The position numbers and the translations under genes are program-made. Below the pieces are notes generated by a model, which saw only the letters and a program-made list of their open reading frames with translations, did not search any database and was not told where the DNA came from. From Lysobacterales bacterium (lineage in GTDB: Bacteria > Pseudomonadota > Gammaproteobacteria > Xanthomonadales > S139-57), in assembly GCA_015485125.1 (NCBI GenBank), contig WFUE01000197.1:1-44996 (forward strand): a stretch of 44,996 nucleotides of DNA, in the 5' to 3' direction. Positions 35,857 to 44,931 of the stretch are shown one piece after another (position 1 is the first letter of the stretch; every line of letters begins with the position of its first letter).

Positions 35857-36443
35857 TCCTCGCGGTTTGCGCCCTCGTCCGGCAACGCCTCTTCGATCAT
35901 GCTTCGGGCTTCCTGCCACAACGGGTGGGAACCGGCTTCAATGGCCCGGTTGCGAGCCAGTACCTGTTCGCGGCTGACGCCATGCATGCGCCAGCTCTTG
36001 CCGCCGGTGCCATGGTTGTGGGTAACGGGCAGCAGGCGATCCACGGCGGCGGCAAAACGGGCTTCCGGGGTTTCACCCGCTTCGAATTCATCCCAGATGG
36101 CCCGGAATCGGCGAGCCTGATCGGCTGGCAACAGGCCAAACAGCCGTTCGGCGGCCCGCTGTTCCTTTTCCGCCTTGGCGGCCATGGCGGCCTCGTCGTA
36201 GACATAGGTATCGCCGGCATCGATCTCGACGATATCGTGCAGCAGCATCATCTGGATGACCTTGCAGACATCCACCGTTTCATTGGCATGTTCAGCCAGT
36301 ACCCACACGGCCATGGCCACATGCCAGGAATGCTCGGCGCTGTTTTCCCAGCGCTCTTCATGCAACAGCAGGGAACGCCGCTGAACCTGCTTGAGCCGGT
36401 CGATTTCGCGCAGAAAGGCCATCTGCTGCCGCAGGCGGTTCAC
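35853..36443 (-). CDS. HD-domain phosphohydrolase (YfbR-like)
   Basis: The protein is 196 residues if started at GTG 36441-36443, which overlaps the preceding gene's stop (GTGA) and has GGGAG upstream. The motif ENSAEHSWHVAMAV and the HD pair in MMLLHDIVEIDAGDTY are the metal-binding residues of the HD superfamily. Overall length and the opening FLREIDRLKQVQRRS fit the HD_3/YfbR 5'-deoxynucleotidase-type group, which dephosphorylates nucleotides. The exact substrate is not determined. Confidence 0.85.
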   Translation of the reverse strand: MNRLRQQMAFLREIDRLKQVQRRSLLLHEERWENSAEHSWHVAMAVWVLAEHANETVDVCKVIQMMLLHDIVEIDAGDTYVYDEAAMAAKAEKEQRAAERLFGLLPADQARRFRAIWDEFEAGETPEARFAAAVDRLLPVTHNHGTGGKSWRMHGVSREQVLARNRAIEAGSHPLWQEARSMIEEALPDEGANRED

Positions 36444-37042
36444 AGGCCGGTTCTCCCGGTAATGGCATTGCGAAAACCGCCGTTGGCACCCGTGCCCAGC
36501 CAGATGTTCCACAGTGCGCGGTTGATGTCGGAGCCGACAAAATGCAAAGCCTTTTTGCCACCCACATAGAGTATCGTGCCGGTGTCCGGCTGGTATTCAA
36601 ACACCCAGCGCTGGTTGGCCGGTTGCTTGCCCAACACGCTGACATACTGGTCGATACGAGCCTGGTTGCGTTGCAGGTTTTCCGGGTCCGCAAAGCCTTC
36701 CTTCAGTTTTCTGGCCCACCACTGGCCGATGCGATCGGCGGCCAGCAGCTTGTTGCGCCAGACCAGTTCCAGCCGCTTGGGTGTGAGTTCATCCACGACG
36801 GAATCCGCCGTCTGCCCCTGTGGCACATACAGACCGGCCATGAACAGGGGCAAAAAACGCTCTTTCCAGGTGGCCGTGCCCAGCAGTTTCAACGGCTGGT
36901 CGAACCCTGTGCTGACCAGAGCGGTATCAAAACGGGCCGTGCGCTCCGTCACCTGTTGCGGAGGAACGTTCTGCGCCTGGGCCACCAGCGCGGTCAGTAA
37001 CCACATGCAGCACACGCTGCGGATAGGGAATGGTAATTTCAT
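36440..37042 (-). CDS. Periplasmic chalcone-isomerase-like protein
   Basis: This 200-residue protein has the signal peptide MKLPFPIRSVCCMWLLTALVAQA. The domain pattern LLGTATWKERFLPLFMAGLYVPQGQ, followed by LELVWRNKLLAADRIGQWW and GGKKALHFVGSDINRALWNIWLG, fits the bacterial chalcone isomerase-like family. These are secreted, lack flavonoid chemistry, and have no defined substrate. Its first 116 bases overlap the 3' end of the mscS-type gene in another frame. A second ATG at 37006 would shorten the overlap but remove most of the signal peptide. Confidence 0.7.
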   Translation of the reverse strand: MKLPFPIRSVCCMWLLTALVAQAQNVPPQQVTERTARFDTALVSTGFDQPLKLLGTATWKERFLPLFMAGLYVPQGQTADSVVDELTPKRLELVWRNKLLAADRIGQWWARKLKEGFADPENLQRNQARIDQYVSVLGKQPANQRWVFEYQPDTGTILYVGGKKALHFVGSDINRALWNIWLGTGANGGFRNAITGRTGL

Positions 37043-38267
37043 GATCTTTGAAGGCCTTCCAGATGTTCAGGTTGACGGCGGAACGCACGTTGGTCACGCC
37101 GTTTTGCGGGTCACTGATCCACACCCGCAACTCCAGTTCGATCCCGTTATCTCCAAAACGCACCAGCCGCGCCGCCGGTGCCGGGTGTGCCAGCACGCGC
37201 TCCACCTTGCTGCCGGCTTCTTCCATCAATTGCATGGCCTGTTCCGGCTCGTCATCATAGCTGATGGACACCGGAATTTTCAGGCGTACACGCGGGTCCG
37301 AGTAGCTCCAGTTGATCACTTCCGAAGTGATGAGGTTTTCATTGGGCACCAGCCGCTCCACCCCATCGCGGTCGCGCACCACCAGATAGCGGGCGCGCAG
37401 TTCTTCCACCCAGCCGAAAGTACCGCCGAGGGAGATGACATCCCCCGGCTTGATGGAGCGGTCCAGCACCAGAATGAAACCGCTGATGAAATTGCTGGCG
37501 ATGCGCTGCAGGCCGAAACCGATGCCCACACCCAGCGCGCCCCCGAAGACAGTGAGCGCGGTCAGGTCGATGCCCACGCTCTCCAGGGCCAGCAGCAGGG
37601 CAAGAATGATGATGATCACCCGGCTGAACTTGACGATGCCCACCTTCATGCGCGGGCTGAGATAGCGGGCACGGTTGACATTGCGTTCCAGCACATTGCC
37701 CAGCACCAGCGCCAGCAGCACCATGACCGAGGCGGAAATCAGCAGCTTGAGCACCGACAGCAACGAGATGCGACTTTGCCCGATCACGATGGCCGGGCCA
37801 TCCAGGGCCTGGGTGATGGCCGGCAACCAGCCCAGCAGATAGAGGGCCACGCCCACCCAGACCAGGGTGCTGATCACTGACTCCCACGCGCGCAGACCCG
37901 GCGTGGGGCGGAAGGTGCGTTGCAGCACATACACCACAAAGCGCACCAGTGCCAGGGCGGTGGCCAGGGTCATGGCCAGCCGCAACACGGTCACCGGCTC
38001 ACCCAGCGCGGTGAGAACCGCGCGTGCCAGACCAACCAGCAGGATAAAGGTCAGTGGCAGCAGCAGGCGTTCCAGCAGGCGCAGGCCAATCTCGCGCAGG
38101 TTGCCGGCCAGCTTGTCGCCCATGTGGCCATCAAGCCAGCGGCGATAGCGCCGGGCCAGCCACCAGGCCGGCAAACCGGCCACAAACAGGCTGGGCCACT
38201 GCCACCAGAAACCGGGGCGGGCCATTTCCAGATTGATCCAGGTTTGCAGGTTCTGCCACCATTCCAT
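36927..38267 (-). CDS. MscS-family mechanosensitive channel
   Basis: The protein is 446 residues from ATG 38265-38267; a TTG six codons earlier is an alternative, and neither has a clear ribosome site. Five to six membrane helices lead to the pore helix ALTVFGGALGVGIGFGLQRIASNFISG, followed by the beta domain (LDRSIKPGDVISLGGTFGWVEELRARYLVVRDRDGVERLVPNENLITSEVINWS) typical of MscS. The C-terminal domain ends in the family's IPYPQR plus a poorly conserved tail that overlaps the next gene. It opens under membrane tension to release solutes on osmotic downshock. Confidence 0.92.
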   Translation of the reverse strand: MEWWQNLQTWINLEMARPGFWWQWPSLFVAGLPAWWLARRYRRWLDGHMGDKLAGNLREIGLRLLERLLLPLTFILLVGLARAVLTALGEPVTVLRLAMTLATALALVRFVVYVLQRTFRPTPGLRAWESVISTLVWVGVALYLLGWLPAITQALDGPAIVIGQSRISLLSVLKLLISASVMVLLALVLGNVLERNVNRARYLSPRMKVGIVKFSRVIIIILALLLALESVGIDLTALTVFGGALGVGIGFGLQRIASNFISGFILVLDRSIKPGDVISLGGTFGWVEELRARYLVVRDRDGVERLVPNENLITSEVINWSYSDPRVRLKIPVSISYDDEPEQAMQLMEEAGSKVERVLAHPAPAARLVRFGDNGIELELRVWISDPQNGVTNVRSAVNLNIWKAFKDHEITIPYPQRVLHVVTDRAGGPGAERSSATGDGAHGPF

Positions 38268-38323
38268 GGGTACAAAATAGCACAATTCAGCCGCTCGAAG
38301 GCTCCGGCAACAGTGCTTTGCTA

Positions 38324-38352
38324 TTGCATCGGTCGGTGGATTTCCCTAGAAT
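38324..38352 (+). promoter_or_regulatory. Sigma-70 promoter of tRNA-Thr
   Basis: TTGCAT (38324-38329) and TAGAAT (38347-38352) lie exactly 17 bases apart, 18 bases before the mature tRNA. The short GC-rich stretch between the -10 and the tRNA (GCCGTCCCGATGCCC) resembles a discriminator under stringent control. Confidence 0.65.
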
Positions 38353-38369
38353 TGCCGTCCCGATGCCCG

Positions 38370-38445
38370 GCCGGCATAGCTCAGCTGGTAGAGCAACTGA
38401 TTTGTAATCAGTAGGTCCGCGGTTCGAATCCGTGTGCCGGCACCA
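38370..38445 (+). tRNA. tRNA-Thr, anticodon TGT
   Basis: The sequence folds as a complete 76-base cloverleaf. The acceptor GCCGGCA pairs with TGCCGGC, the D arm is GCTC-AGCTGGTA-GAGC, and the anticodon stem ACTGA/TCAGT encloses loop TTTGTAA with TGT in the middle. The T arm carries TTCGAAT and the CCA end is encoded (38443-38445). It stands alone, not in a tRNA cluster. No attachment-site duplication of its 3' end is seen in the window. Confidence 0.97.
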
Positions 38446-38452
38446 TCCTCCT

Positions 38453-38770
38453 TCAATGTTCCGCGAAAGCTTCTGCAAACACTTCGTGGTGTACCACCTT
38501 CTCCTCGAACTCCAGCAAATAGCGCTGATCTTCCGGATAGTACTTGGCCTTTTCCAGATCCTCACCGGCAAAATTGCGGATCACCTCCAGATTCTCCCAC
38601 CAGGTAATCAGGGTGAAATGGGCCACCTCTCCTTCCAGACGACGGAGAAAACTCAGCCGTACAAAGCCCTCCGTACCCTGGTAGTCGGGAATGGCGCGCT
38701 GGCGCAGGAATTCCGTATAGGCTTCGTAGTCACTTGCACGGGTTCTGCCGTGCCAAATGCGTGCAATCAT
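38453..38770 (-). CDS. Antibiotic-biosynthesis-monooxygenase-like (ABM) protein
   Basis: The protein is 105 residues from ATG 38768-38770 after AGGAGGA. The one-domain ferredoxin-like fold is suggested by MIARIWHGRTRASDYEAYTEFL, GFVRLSFLRRLEGEVAHFTLITWWENLEVIRNFAG and the terminal YYPEDQRYLLEFEEKVVHHEVF. Related small dimeric proteins act as monooxygenases or haem-degrading enzymes, but this one carries no diagnostic catalytic residue that I can name. It ends seven bases from the convergent tRNA gene. Confidence 0.65.
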   Translation of the reverse strand: MIARIWHGRTRASDYEAYTEFLRQRAIPDYQGTEGFVRLSFLRRLEGEVAHFTLITWWENLEVIRNFAGEDLEKAKYYPEDQRYLLEFEEKVVHHEVFAEAFAEH

Positions 38771-38835
38771 GCGCTTGTCCTCCTGCGGTTTTGCTATCGA
38801 TCCAAAGAAAAGGCAAGAGGCTTCCCGGCATCCTC

Positions 38836-39243
38836 TCAGTGTTCGTTGCCGTGATAAATCCACATGGCCTGAGTCTGGCCCGCCGGTACAAAACCGGCCT
38901 TGCGGTAGAACTCGACGGCTTCTCCATCGGCCACCACCATCTGCATGTGGAAATGACCATATTTTTCCTGCATGCGGGCCATGATTTGCGCACCAATCCC
39001 CTGCCCCTGATATGCTGGATGCACCAACAGATGCGGGTAGTAGACAACCAGATGGCCATCACTGATGGCATTACCCAGGCCCACCAGCCGATCTCCCGCC
39101 CAGGCGGTAATCAGGGTATCGGAGTGCAACAGCCCCTGACGCAGGGCTTCCGGCTTGGAAGCCGCGCTCCAGCCAAGCGCCTGATACAGGGCCAGCAATT
39201 GCGACAGAGAAGGGTGTTCGGCATCACGCAGTTCAATGGTCAT
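38836..39243 (-). CDS. GNAT-family N-acetyltransferase
   Basis: This 135-residue enzyme has the acetyl-CoA-binding motif A as LLVHPAYQGQGIGAQIMARMQEK, containing Q-G-x-G-I-G, followed by a short strand (FHMQMVVADGE) and the motif B helix AVEFYRKAGFVPAGQ. The small single-domain form is common for acetyltransferases of amines or protein N-termini. The substrate is unknown. It is divergent from rsfS with ~117 bases between them. Confidence 0.85.
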   Translation of the reverse strand: MTIELRDAEHPSLSQLLALYQALGWSAASKPEALRQGLLHSDTLITAWAGDRLVGLGNAISDGHLVVYYPHLLVHPAYQGQGIGAQIMARMQEKYGHFHMQMVVADGEAVEFYRKAGFVPAGQTQAMWIYHGNEH

Positions 39244-39360
39244 GGCTTCTTGGCGAATACTTGATGCCCTGCACTGTAAAACAACAACGGCAACCCGTCC
39301 ATACAGCTGCTACCCCTTGACCGGTGGTGGTATCATGGATTTTTGTTCAGAGAAATGCCC

Positions 39361-39699
39361 ATGCAAGACAGCGATACGCTCAAGAATCTGGTTGTGGCCG
39401 CCATGGAAGATGCCAAGGCGCAGGAAGTCACCGTGCTCGATCTGCAGGGGAAGACCTCTCTCTGTGATTTCATGGTCATCGCTTCCGGCACCTCCCAGCG
39501 CCACCTGAATACCATCGCCGAGCGTGTCAGCCTCAAGGCCAAGGAAGCCGGCTACCCGCCACTGGGGGTGGAAGGAGAGCGGGAAAGCGAGTGGATTCTG
39601 GTGGATCTGGCCGATGTGGTGGTGCATGTCATGCTGCCGGCCACCCGCGCCTTCTACAATCTGGAAAAACTCTGGTCGGAACTGGAACCGGAGTTTTAA
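39361..39699 (+). CDS. rsfS: Ribosomal silencing factor RsfS
   Basis: The protein is 112 residues. The start MQDSDTLKNLVVAAMEDAKA is preferred over an ATG six bases earlier because the AGAGAA ribosome site then has normal spacing. LDLQGKTSLCDFMVIASGTSQRH and the WILVDLADVVVHVMLPATRAFYNLEKLW ending are diagnostic. It binds L14 of the large subunit and prevents subunit joining when cells starve. It is followed three bases later by rlmH. Confidence 0.95.
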   Translation: MQDSDTLKNLVVAAMEDAKAQEVTVLDLQGKTSLCDFMVIASGTSQRHLNTIAERVSLKAKEAGYPPLGVEGERESEWILVDLADVVVHVMLPATRAFYNLEKLWSELEPEF

Positions 39700-39702
39700 T
39701 TC

Positions 39703-40173
39703 ATGAAGTTCCACCTGCTGGCCGTGGGACAGAAGATGCCCACCTGGGTGCAACAGGGCTGCGCCGAATATGACAAGCGCATGCCACCGCATCTGAAAAT
39801 CCAGTTGCAGGAAATTCCTCCGGCCCAGCGGGCACAGAAGAAACCGGTCAGCCACTATCGCGAGGAAGAGTGCCAGCGGCTGGCGGCGGCGCTACCACCC
39901 CAGGCGCATGTGGTCATGCTGGATGTGCGCGGCAAGACCTGGAGTACCGAGGAACTGGCGGAACAACTGGATGGCTGGCAACAGCTGGGCCAACCGGTGG
40001 CGCTGACCATCGGCGGGCCGGACGGCTATACGGAGGCCTTCCGCCAGCAGGCAAGGCAACGCTGGTCCCTGGGGCCATTGACCCTGCCCCATCCGCTGGT
40101 GCGGGTGGTGCTCTACGAACAACTGTACCGGGCCTACAGTATTCTGGCCGGGCACCCCTATCACCGCGGCTGA
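39703..40173 (+). CDS. rlmH: 23S rRNA pseudouridine-1915 N3-methyltransferase
   Basis: This 156-residue SPOUT-class enzyme methylates pseudouridine 1915 in helix 69. LTIGGPDGY forms the cofactor-binding knot, and the C-terminus LTLPHPLVRVVLYEQLYRAYSILAGHPYHRG matches the conserved end of RlmH. It is paired with rsfS in the usual order, but without nadD before it. Its stop lies eight bases from the convergent folA stop. Confidence 0.97.
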   Translation: MKFHLLAVGQKMPTWVQQGCAEYDKRMPPHLKIQLQEIPPAQRAQKKPVSHYREEECQRLAAALPPQAHVVMLDVRGKTWSTEELAEQLDGWQQLGQPVALTIGGPDGYTEAFRQQARQRWSLGPLTLPHPLVRVVLYEQLYRAYSILAGHPYHRG

Positions 40174-40181
40174 AACCGGCC

Positions 40182-40667
40182 TCAGCCTGTTTTCCGCTCC
40201 CAGCGTTCAAAGACCATCCAGTAGAGATTGCGTTCGTCCGCCGGATGGGGGATGCGTTCGACACACTGCCAGGGTTCAGCTTCCCAGGCCGGAAACCAGG
40301 TATCGGCTTCGGCCACGGCGGTGTCGATGCGGGTCAGCCACATGCGCCGGGCCTGCGGTAACAGGCTGGCATACAATTCGCCGCCGCCGATCACCATGAT
40401 TTCTTCCTCGCGTTCCTTCAGCGCATCCAGCGAATGCAGCACGGTCACGCCTTCGGCGGCAAAATTCCGGCTGCGGGTCAGTACCAGGTTCTCCCGCCCC
40501 GGCAGGGGCTTGCCAATGGATTCGAAGGTCTTGCGCCCCATGAGCACCGGGTGACCCAGGGTCTTCTCCTTGAAATGGCGCAGATCCGCCGGCAGATGCC
40601 AGGGCATGGACCCGTTGCAGCCAATAGCGCGGTTGCGGTCCATGGCGGCGATCAGCGTCAGCTTCAT
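40182..40667 (-). CDS. folA: Dihydrofolate reductase
   Basis: This 161-residue enzyme reduces dihydrofolate with [28 protein letters not shown] and the active-site acid Asp28 in [13 protein letters not shown] are as in chromosomal DHFRs. [17 protein letters not shown] and [15 protein letters not shown] complete the pattern. The start overlaps the thyA stop by ATGA, which couples production of the enzyme that consumes methylene-THF with the one that regenerates THF. Confidence 0.97.
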   Translation of the reverse strand: MKLTLIAAMDRNRAIGCNGSMPWHLPADLRHFKEKTLGHPVLMGRKTFESIGKPLPGRENLVLTRSRNFAAEGVTVLHSLDALKEREEEIMVIGGGELYASLLPQARRMWLTRIDTAVAEADTWFPAWEAEPWQCVERIPHPADERNLYWMVFERWERKTG

Positions 40668-41497
40668 ACCGCCACCGGCGCGGGAATGTGCGGATGGTGC
40701 TGGTAGCCCTCCAGTTCGAAATCCTCGTAACGGAAGGCAAAGAGATCCTTCACCGCCGGATTCAGACGCATTTGTGGCAGCGGATAGGGTTCCCGCGTCA
40801 GCTGCTCCCGGGCCTGTTCCACATGGTTGCTGTAGAGATGCACATCACCGAAGGTGTGCACGAAATGCCCCGGTTCCAGACCGGTCACTTGCGCCATCAT
40901 CAGGGTCAGCAGGGCATAGCTGGCGATGTTGAAGGGCACGCCGAGAAAGATATCGGCACTGCGCTGATAGAGCTGGCAGGACAGTCGCCCGTCAGCCACA
41001 TAGAACTGGAACAGAGTATGACAAGGTGCCAATGCCATGCGCCCCCGGGCCACGTTCTCCTGCGGCGAAAGCGATTCGTCCGGCAAGTCGGCCACATTCC
41101 AGGCCGACAGCAACAGACGGCGGGAGTCGGGATTGTGGCGGATTTGCTGCACCAGCTCGGCCATCTGGTCCACTTCCCGCCCGTCCGGGGTCTGCCAGCG
41201 GCGCCATTGCTTGCCGTAGACCGGCCCCAGCTCACCGGCCTCCGTGGCCCATTCGTTCCAGATGCGTACCCCGTTTTCGTTGAGGTAGCGAATGTTGGTG
41301 TCGCCTTGGAGAAACCAGAGCAGCTCGTGAATGATGGACTTCAGATGCAACCGCTTGGTGGTGACCATGGGGAAACCTTCCGCCAGGTCGAAACGCAACT
41401 GGTGACCAAAACTGGAATAGGTGCCCGTTCCGGTACGGTCTCCCTTGCGACTGCCGGATTCCAGCAGATGGCGCATCAAATCCAGATAGGCTCTCAT
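40664..41497 (-). CDS. thyA: Thymidylate synthase
   Basis: This 277-residue enzyme converts dUMP to dTMP using methylene-tetrahydrofolate. The catalytic Cys159 lies in [13 protein letters not shown], and [15 protein letters not shown] and [19 protein letters not shown] are conserved. It is about 13 residues longer than the 264-residue enterobacterial enzyme. The extra residues lie just before the catalytic loop (around [12 protein letters not shown]), an insertion known in some other bacteria. The start overlaps the lgt stop (ATGA). Confidence 0.97.
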   Translation of the reverse strand: MRAYLDLMRHLLESGSRKGDRTGTGTYSSFGHQLRFDLAEGFPMVTTKRLHLKSIIHELLWFLQGDTNIRYLNENGVRIWNEWATEAGELGPVYGKQWRRWQTPDGREVDQMAELVQQIRHNPDSRRLLLSAWNVADLPDESLSPQENVARGRMALAPCHTLFQFYVADGRLSCQLYQRSADIFLGVPFNIASYALLTLMMAQVTGLEPGHFVHTFGDVHLYSNHVEQAREQLTREPYPLPQMRLNPAVKDLFAFRYEDFELEGYQHHPHIPAPVAV

Positions 41498-42285
41498 GCG
41501 GTCGCTCTCCCCTCGTAACGATAGGCTCGAACCATCAGCACCACACCCACCAGCATCAGCGGCAGGGAAAGCAGTTGCCCCATGCTCATCCAGCCAAGGG
41601 CGACAAAGCCCAGTTGCGGGTCGGGCTGACGGAAAAACTCGGTACAGAAACGCGCTACCCCATAGCCCAGCGCGAACAGGCCGGCGACGGCACCGGTGGG
41701 CCGGGGCTTGCGGCTGTAGAACCACAGCAGGGCAAACAGCAGCACGCCTTCGGCAAAGGCCTGGTACAACTGGGAGGGATGACGTGGCAGCCCGTCGTAG
41801 GCCGGGTAGACCATGGCCCAGGGTACATCGGTGACCCGGCCGGGCAGCTCGCCATTGATGAAATTGCCCAACCGGCCCAGGCCCAGACCAATGGGCACCA
41901 GCGGAGCGACAAAATCCATCACCGCCCAGAAGGAGCGTTGCTGCTTGCGCGCGAACCACCACAGGGCCAGCAGCACGCCCAGCAGGCCGCCGTGAAAGGA
42001 CATGCCCCCCTGCCAGACCATGAACAGGCTCCAGGGCCGGGCCAGCAGTTCGGGCCAGTTGTAGAACAGCATATAGCCCACGCGCCCGCCAACGATGACA
42101 CCAATGGCACCGTAGTAGAGCACATCCATGACCTGTTCGGCCGTCCAGCCGCCAAGCCTGCGTGCCCGCCGCTTGCCCAGCAGGTAGAAGGCGGTGAAAC
42201 CACCCAGATACATCAACGCGTACCAGTGGATCTGCAAGGGCCCCAGGCGCAGGGCCACCGGGTCCCAGCCCGGATGGGTCAGCAT
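41494..42285 (-). CDS. lgt: Prolipoprotein diacylglyceryl transferase
   Basis: This 263-residue polytopic inner-membrane enzyme attaches diacylglycerol to the lipobox cysteine of lipoproteins such as LptE, OppA and the RND adaptor seen here. The Lgt signature [16 protein letters not shown] is present, with [13 protein letters not shown] and [11 protein letters not shown] as the other conserved blocks. It overlaps rlmI by seven bases upstream and thyA by four bases downstream. Confidence 0.97.
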   Translation of the reverse strand: MLTHPGWDPVALRLGPLQIHWYALMYLGGFTAFYLLGKRRARRLGGWTAEQVMDVLYYGAIGVIVGGRVGYMLFYNWPELLARPWSLFMVWQGGMSFHGGLLGVLLALWWFARKQQRSFWAVMDFVAPLVPIGLGLGRLGNFINGELPGRVTDVPWAMVYPAYDGLPRHPSQLYQAFAEGVLLFALLWFYSRKPRPTGAVAGLFALGYGVARFCTEFFRQPDPQLGFVALGWMSMGQLLSLPLMLVGVVLMVRAYRYEGRATA

Positions 42286-43493
42286 GCCAGTCTCCGTACC
42301 ACGAAGCCCTTGAGGTACTCGGTCTCCACCATGGCCGGGTGAACCGGGTGATCCGGGCCCTGTTGCAGGTTTTCCAGTACCTGCAGGGGAATACCCTGGC
42401 GCATGCCCGCGCGATTGATGGTCTTGCGCAGCTCGTCGCGGCTCAGGTGCTGGGAACAGGAGAAACTGAACAATACCCCGCCGGGGCGCACGATCCGCAG
42501 GGCCAGTTCATTCAGACGCTGATAGGCGCGCTGGCCATCCCGCTGATCACGCTTGCGCTTGATCAATGCGGGCGGGTCCAGCACCACCACATCGAATTGC
42601 CGCCCTGCTTCCAGCGCCTGCTGCATCCATGCCTGTACATCCGCCTTGCAAGCGGCCACCCGGTCGCTCAACTGATTGGCTTCCGCCGCGTGCCGCACGC
42701 CTTCCACGGCGGTCGGGGAAGAATCCACGCACACCACCGACTGGGCGCCGGCCTGGGCCGCACGCAATCCCCAGGCCCCCAGATAGCTGTACAGGTCGGC
42801 CACATCCGCGCCGGCCACATACTTGGCCAGCCGGTGGCGATTGGCTGTCTGGTCGTAGAACCAGCCGGTTTTCTGCCCCTGGATCAACGAGGTTTGAAAG
42901 ATCAGGCCGGCTTCATGCACTTCCACCTGCTCGGGCATCTGCCCGAATACCCGTGTGTTTTCCGGCGACAGTCCTTCCAGTTGCCGCACCGCCACATCAT
43001 TGCGCCAGATCAGGCTGCGCGGTTGCAGCAGTTCTTCCAGCGCGTTTTCGATTTCCGCCTGAAAGCGTTGCATGCCGGCGGTGGTGATCTGGCCGCTGTA
43101 GTAGTGGCCGAAGCGGTCCAGCACCAGCCCCGGCAAGCCGTCGGACTCACCAAAACACAGGCGGTAGTAGGGCTCCGGGTAGATGGCCTGACGCAGAGCC
43201 AGTGCCTGCCCGAGACGCTGGCGGATAAGCACGCCGTCGAGTGCGGTTTCCAGTGAACGGGTGACCAGCCGCGCGCAGATCAGCGAGTTCGGGTTGACAT
43301 AGCCGGTGCCAATCACCCGAGAACTTGATGAGACAATCATCACCGGCTGCCCCGGCTTGAAACGCTTGAGCGGCGTCTTGCGGTTGTCCACCTCGTTGCT
43401 GTAGACCCACAAATGGCCGGCCAGCAGGCGTTTTTCTTCCCGTGGCTTCAGTTGCAGCAGGTGGAAACGGGTGGGGTCGCTGCGCTCAACCAT
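42279..43493 (-). CDS. rlmI: 23S rRNA cytosine methyltransferase, RlmI family
   Basis: The protein is 404 residues. The start [23 protein letters not shown] (ATG 43491-43493) overlaps the gcvPB stop by eight bases. An N-terminal PUA domain ([36 protein letters not shown]) is followed by a class I SAM-dependent methyltransferase core: [30 protein letters not shown] for SAM binding, [15 protein letters not shown] for motif IV, and the FSCSQHLS catalytic-type segment. The family makes 5-methylcytosine at 23S position 1962; orthology is inferred from architecture. Confidence 0.9.
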   Translation of the reverse strand: MVERSDPTRFHLLQLKPREEKRLLAGHLWVYSNEVDNRKTPLKRFKPGQPVMIVSSSSRVIGTGYVNPNSLICARLVTRSLETALDGVLIRQRLGQALALRQAIYPEPYYRLCFGESDGLPGLVLDRFGHYYSGQITTAGMQRFQAEIENALEELLQPRSLIWRNDVAVRQLEGLSPENTRVFGQMPEQVEVHEAGLIFQTSLIQGQKTGWFYDQTANRHRLAKYVAGADVADLYSYLGAWGLRAAQAGAQSVVCVDSSPTAVEGVRHAAEANQLSDRVAACKADVQAWMQQALEAGRQFDVVVLDPPALIKRKRDQRDGQRAYQRLNELALRIVRPGGVLFSFSCSQHLSRDELRKTINRAGMRQGIPLQVLENLQQGPDHPVHPAMVETEYLKGFVVRRLAC

Positions 43494-44931
43494 GCCAGGC
43501 CAGATCCGGTTCCCTGGCGGCCTTGACCTCATCCAGCCGCTTCACCGGCAGGGTCACCGGCGCGGCCTTGATGGGTGCGATGTCCGCCTCGGCCTGGGCC
43601 AGGATTTCCGCCATGGCCTCGACGAAGGCATCCAGCGTCTGCTTGCTTTCGGTTTCCGTCGGCTCGATGAGCAGGCACTCCGGCACCAGCAGCGGGAAAT
43701 ACACCGTGGGCGCGTGAAAACCCTTGTCCAGCAAGGCCTTGGCCAGATCCAGCGCGGTCAGCCCCAGTTCCTTGGCCTGCCGCTTGAGGGTGACAATGAA
43801 TTCGTGGCTGGCCCGCCGACCGGGATAGGCCAGGTCGAAACCGGCCTCTTCCAGTGCCTTCATCAGGTAGTTGGCGTTCAGGGTGGCATATTCGGCCACC
43901 CGCTCCATGCCTTCCCGGCCCAGCATGCGGGCATAGACATAGGCACGCAGCAACACGCCGGCGTTACCGGCGAAGGCAGACAGGCGGCCGATACTCAGGG
44001 GCCGTTCGCTGGCATCCTGCAGGTAGTAGCCCGCATCGTTTTTTGCCACCACCGGCAAGGGCAGGAAGGGTTCCAGCCGCGGGCCCACGCCCACCGCGCC
44101 GGAACCGGGACCGCCACCACCATGCGGGGTGGAGAAGGTCTTGTGCAGGTTCATGTGGATGACATCGAAACCCATGTCTCCCGGACGCACCTTGCCCAGG
44201 ATGGCGTTGAGATTGGCACCATCGTAGTAGAGCAGGCCGCCGGCATCGTGCACCTTGCGGGCAATTTCCTGTATGCGCCGCTCGAACACGGCCACGGTGG
44301 AGGGATTGGTGAGCATGATGCCCGCGGTATGCGGGCCCAGCGCGGCTTCCAGCGCGTCCATGTCCACATCACCGTCCGGGCCGGTGGGGATTTCGCGCAC
44401 CTTGTAGCCACACATCACCGCCGTGGCCGGATTGGTGCCGTGGGCGGCATCGGGCACGATAATTTCCCGTCGCGCCTTGTCACCACGGGATTCGTGATAG
44501 GCACGAATCATGGCTACACCGGCCAGCTCCCCCTGCGCACCCGCCATGGGCGTCAGGGAGACGGCCTGCATGCCGGTGACTTCCGCCAGGATGTCCTGCA
44601 GTTCGTGCATGCATTGCAGGAAGCCCTGGGAAAGCGCTGGTGGCGCCAGCGGATGCCGGGCCAGGAAACCATCCAGCATGGCCAGGCTGTTGCAGGCACG
44701 CGGATTGTATTTCATGGTGCAGGAGCCCAACGGATAGAACTGGGTGTCAATGGAAAAATTCTGCTGGGAAAGCCCGGTGTAGTGGCGCACCACATCCAGT
44801 TCGGAGACTTCCGGCAGTGCGGGCGGGGCCTCGCGGAGCTGATCAGCCGGCAATGCCGGTGCCTGCGCGGCAGAAGGCCATTGCGCCTGGGCGGCGCGGC
44901 CTGCCCGGCTGCGTTCAAAAATCGTTGTCAT
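43486..44931 (-). CDS. gcvPB: Glycine dehydrogenase (decarboxylating) subunit 2
   Basis: The protein is 481 residues from ATG 44929-44931 ([19 protein letters not shown]). The PLP lysine is Lys264 in [41 protein letters not shown] and [10 protein letters not shown] are typical. This is the C-terminal half of the P-protein in organisms that split it; gcvPA should lie just beyond the right edge, and the last codons visible on the minus strand (GLE then TAA at 44985-44996) could be its end. The P-protein decarboxylates glycine and hands the aminomethyl group to GcvH. Confidence 0.95.
   Translation of the reverse strand: MTTIFERSRAGRAAQAQWPSAAQAPALPADQLREAPPALPEVSELDVVRHYTGLSQQNFSIDTQFYPLGSCTMKYNPRACNSLAMLDGFLARHPLAPPALSQGFLQCMHELQDILAEVTGMQAVSLTPMAGAQGELAGVAMIRAYHESRGDKARREIIVPDAAHGTNPATAVMCGYKVREIPTGPDGDVDMDALEAALGPHTAGIMLTNPSTVAVFERRIQEIARKVHDAGGLLYYDGANLNAILGKVRPGDMGFDVIHMNLHKTFSTPHGGGGPGSGAVGVGPRLEPFLPLPVVAKNDAGYYLQDASERPLSIGRLSAFAGNAGVLLRAYVYARMLGREGMERVAEYATLNANYLMKALEEAGFDLAYPGRRASHEFIVTLKRQAKELGLTALDLAKALLDKGFHAPTVYFPLLVPECLLIEPTETESKQTLDAFVEAMAEILAQAEADIAPIKAAPVTLPVKRLDEVKAAREPDLAWHG

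Noticed and set aside
38370-38445. tRNA-Thr gene as an integration site of a mobile island
   Set aside because: No duplicated tRNA 3' end and no integrase gene were seen in the window; flanking genes are ordinary chromosomal ones.
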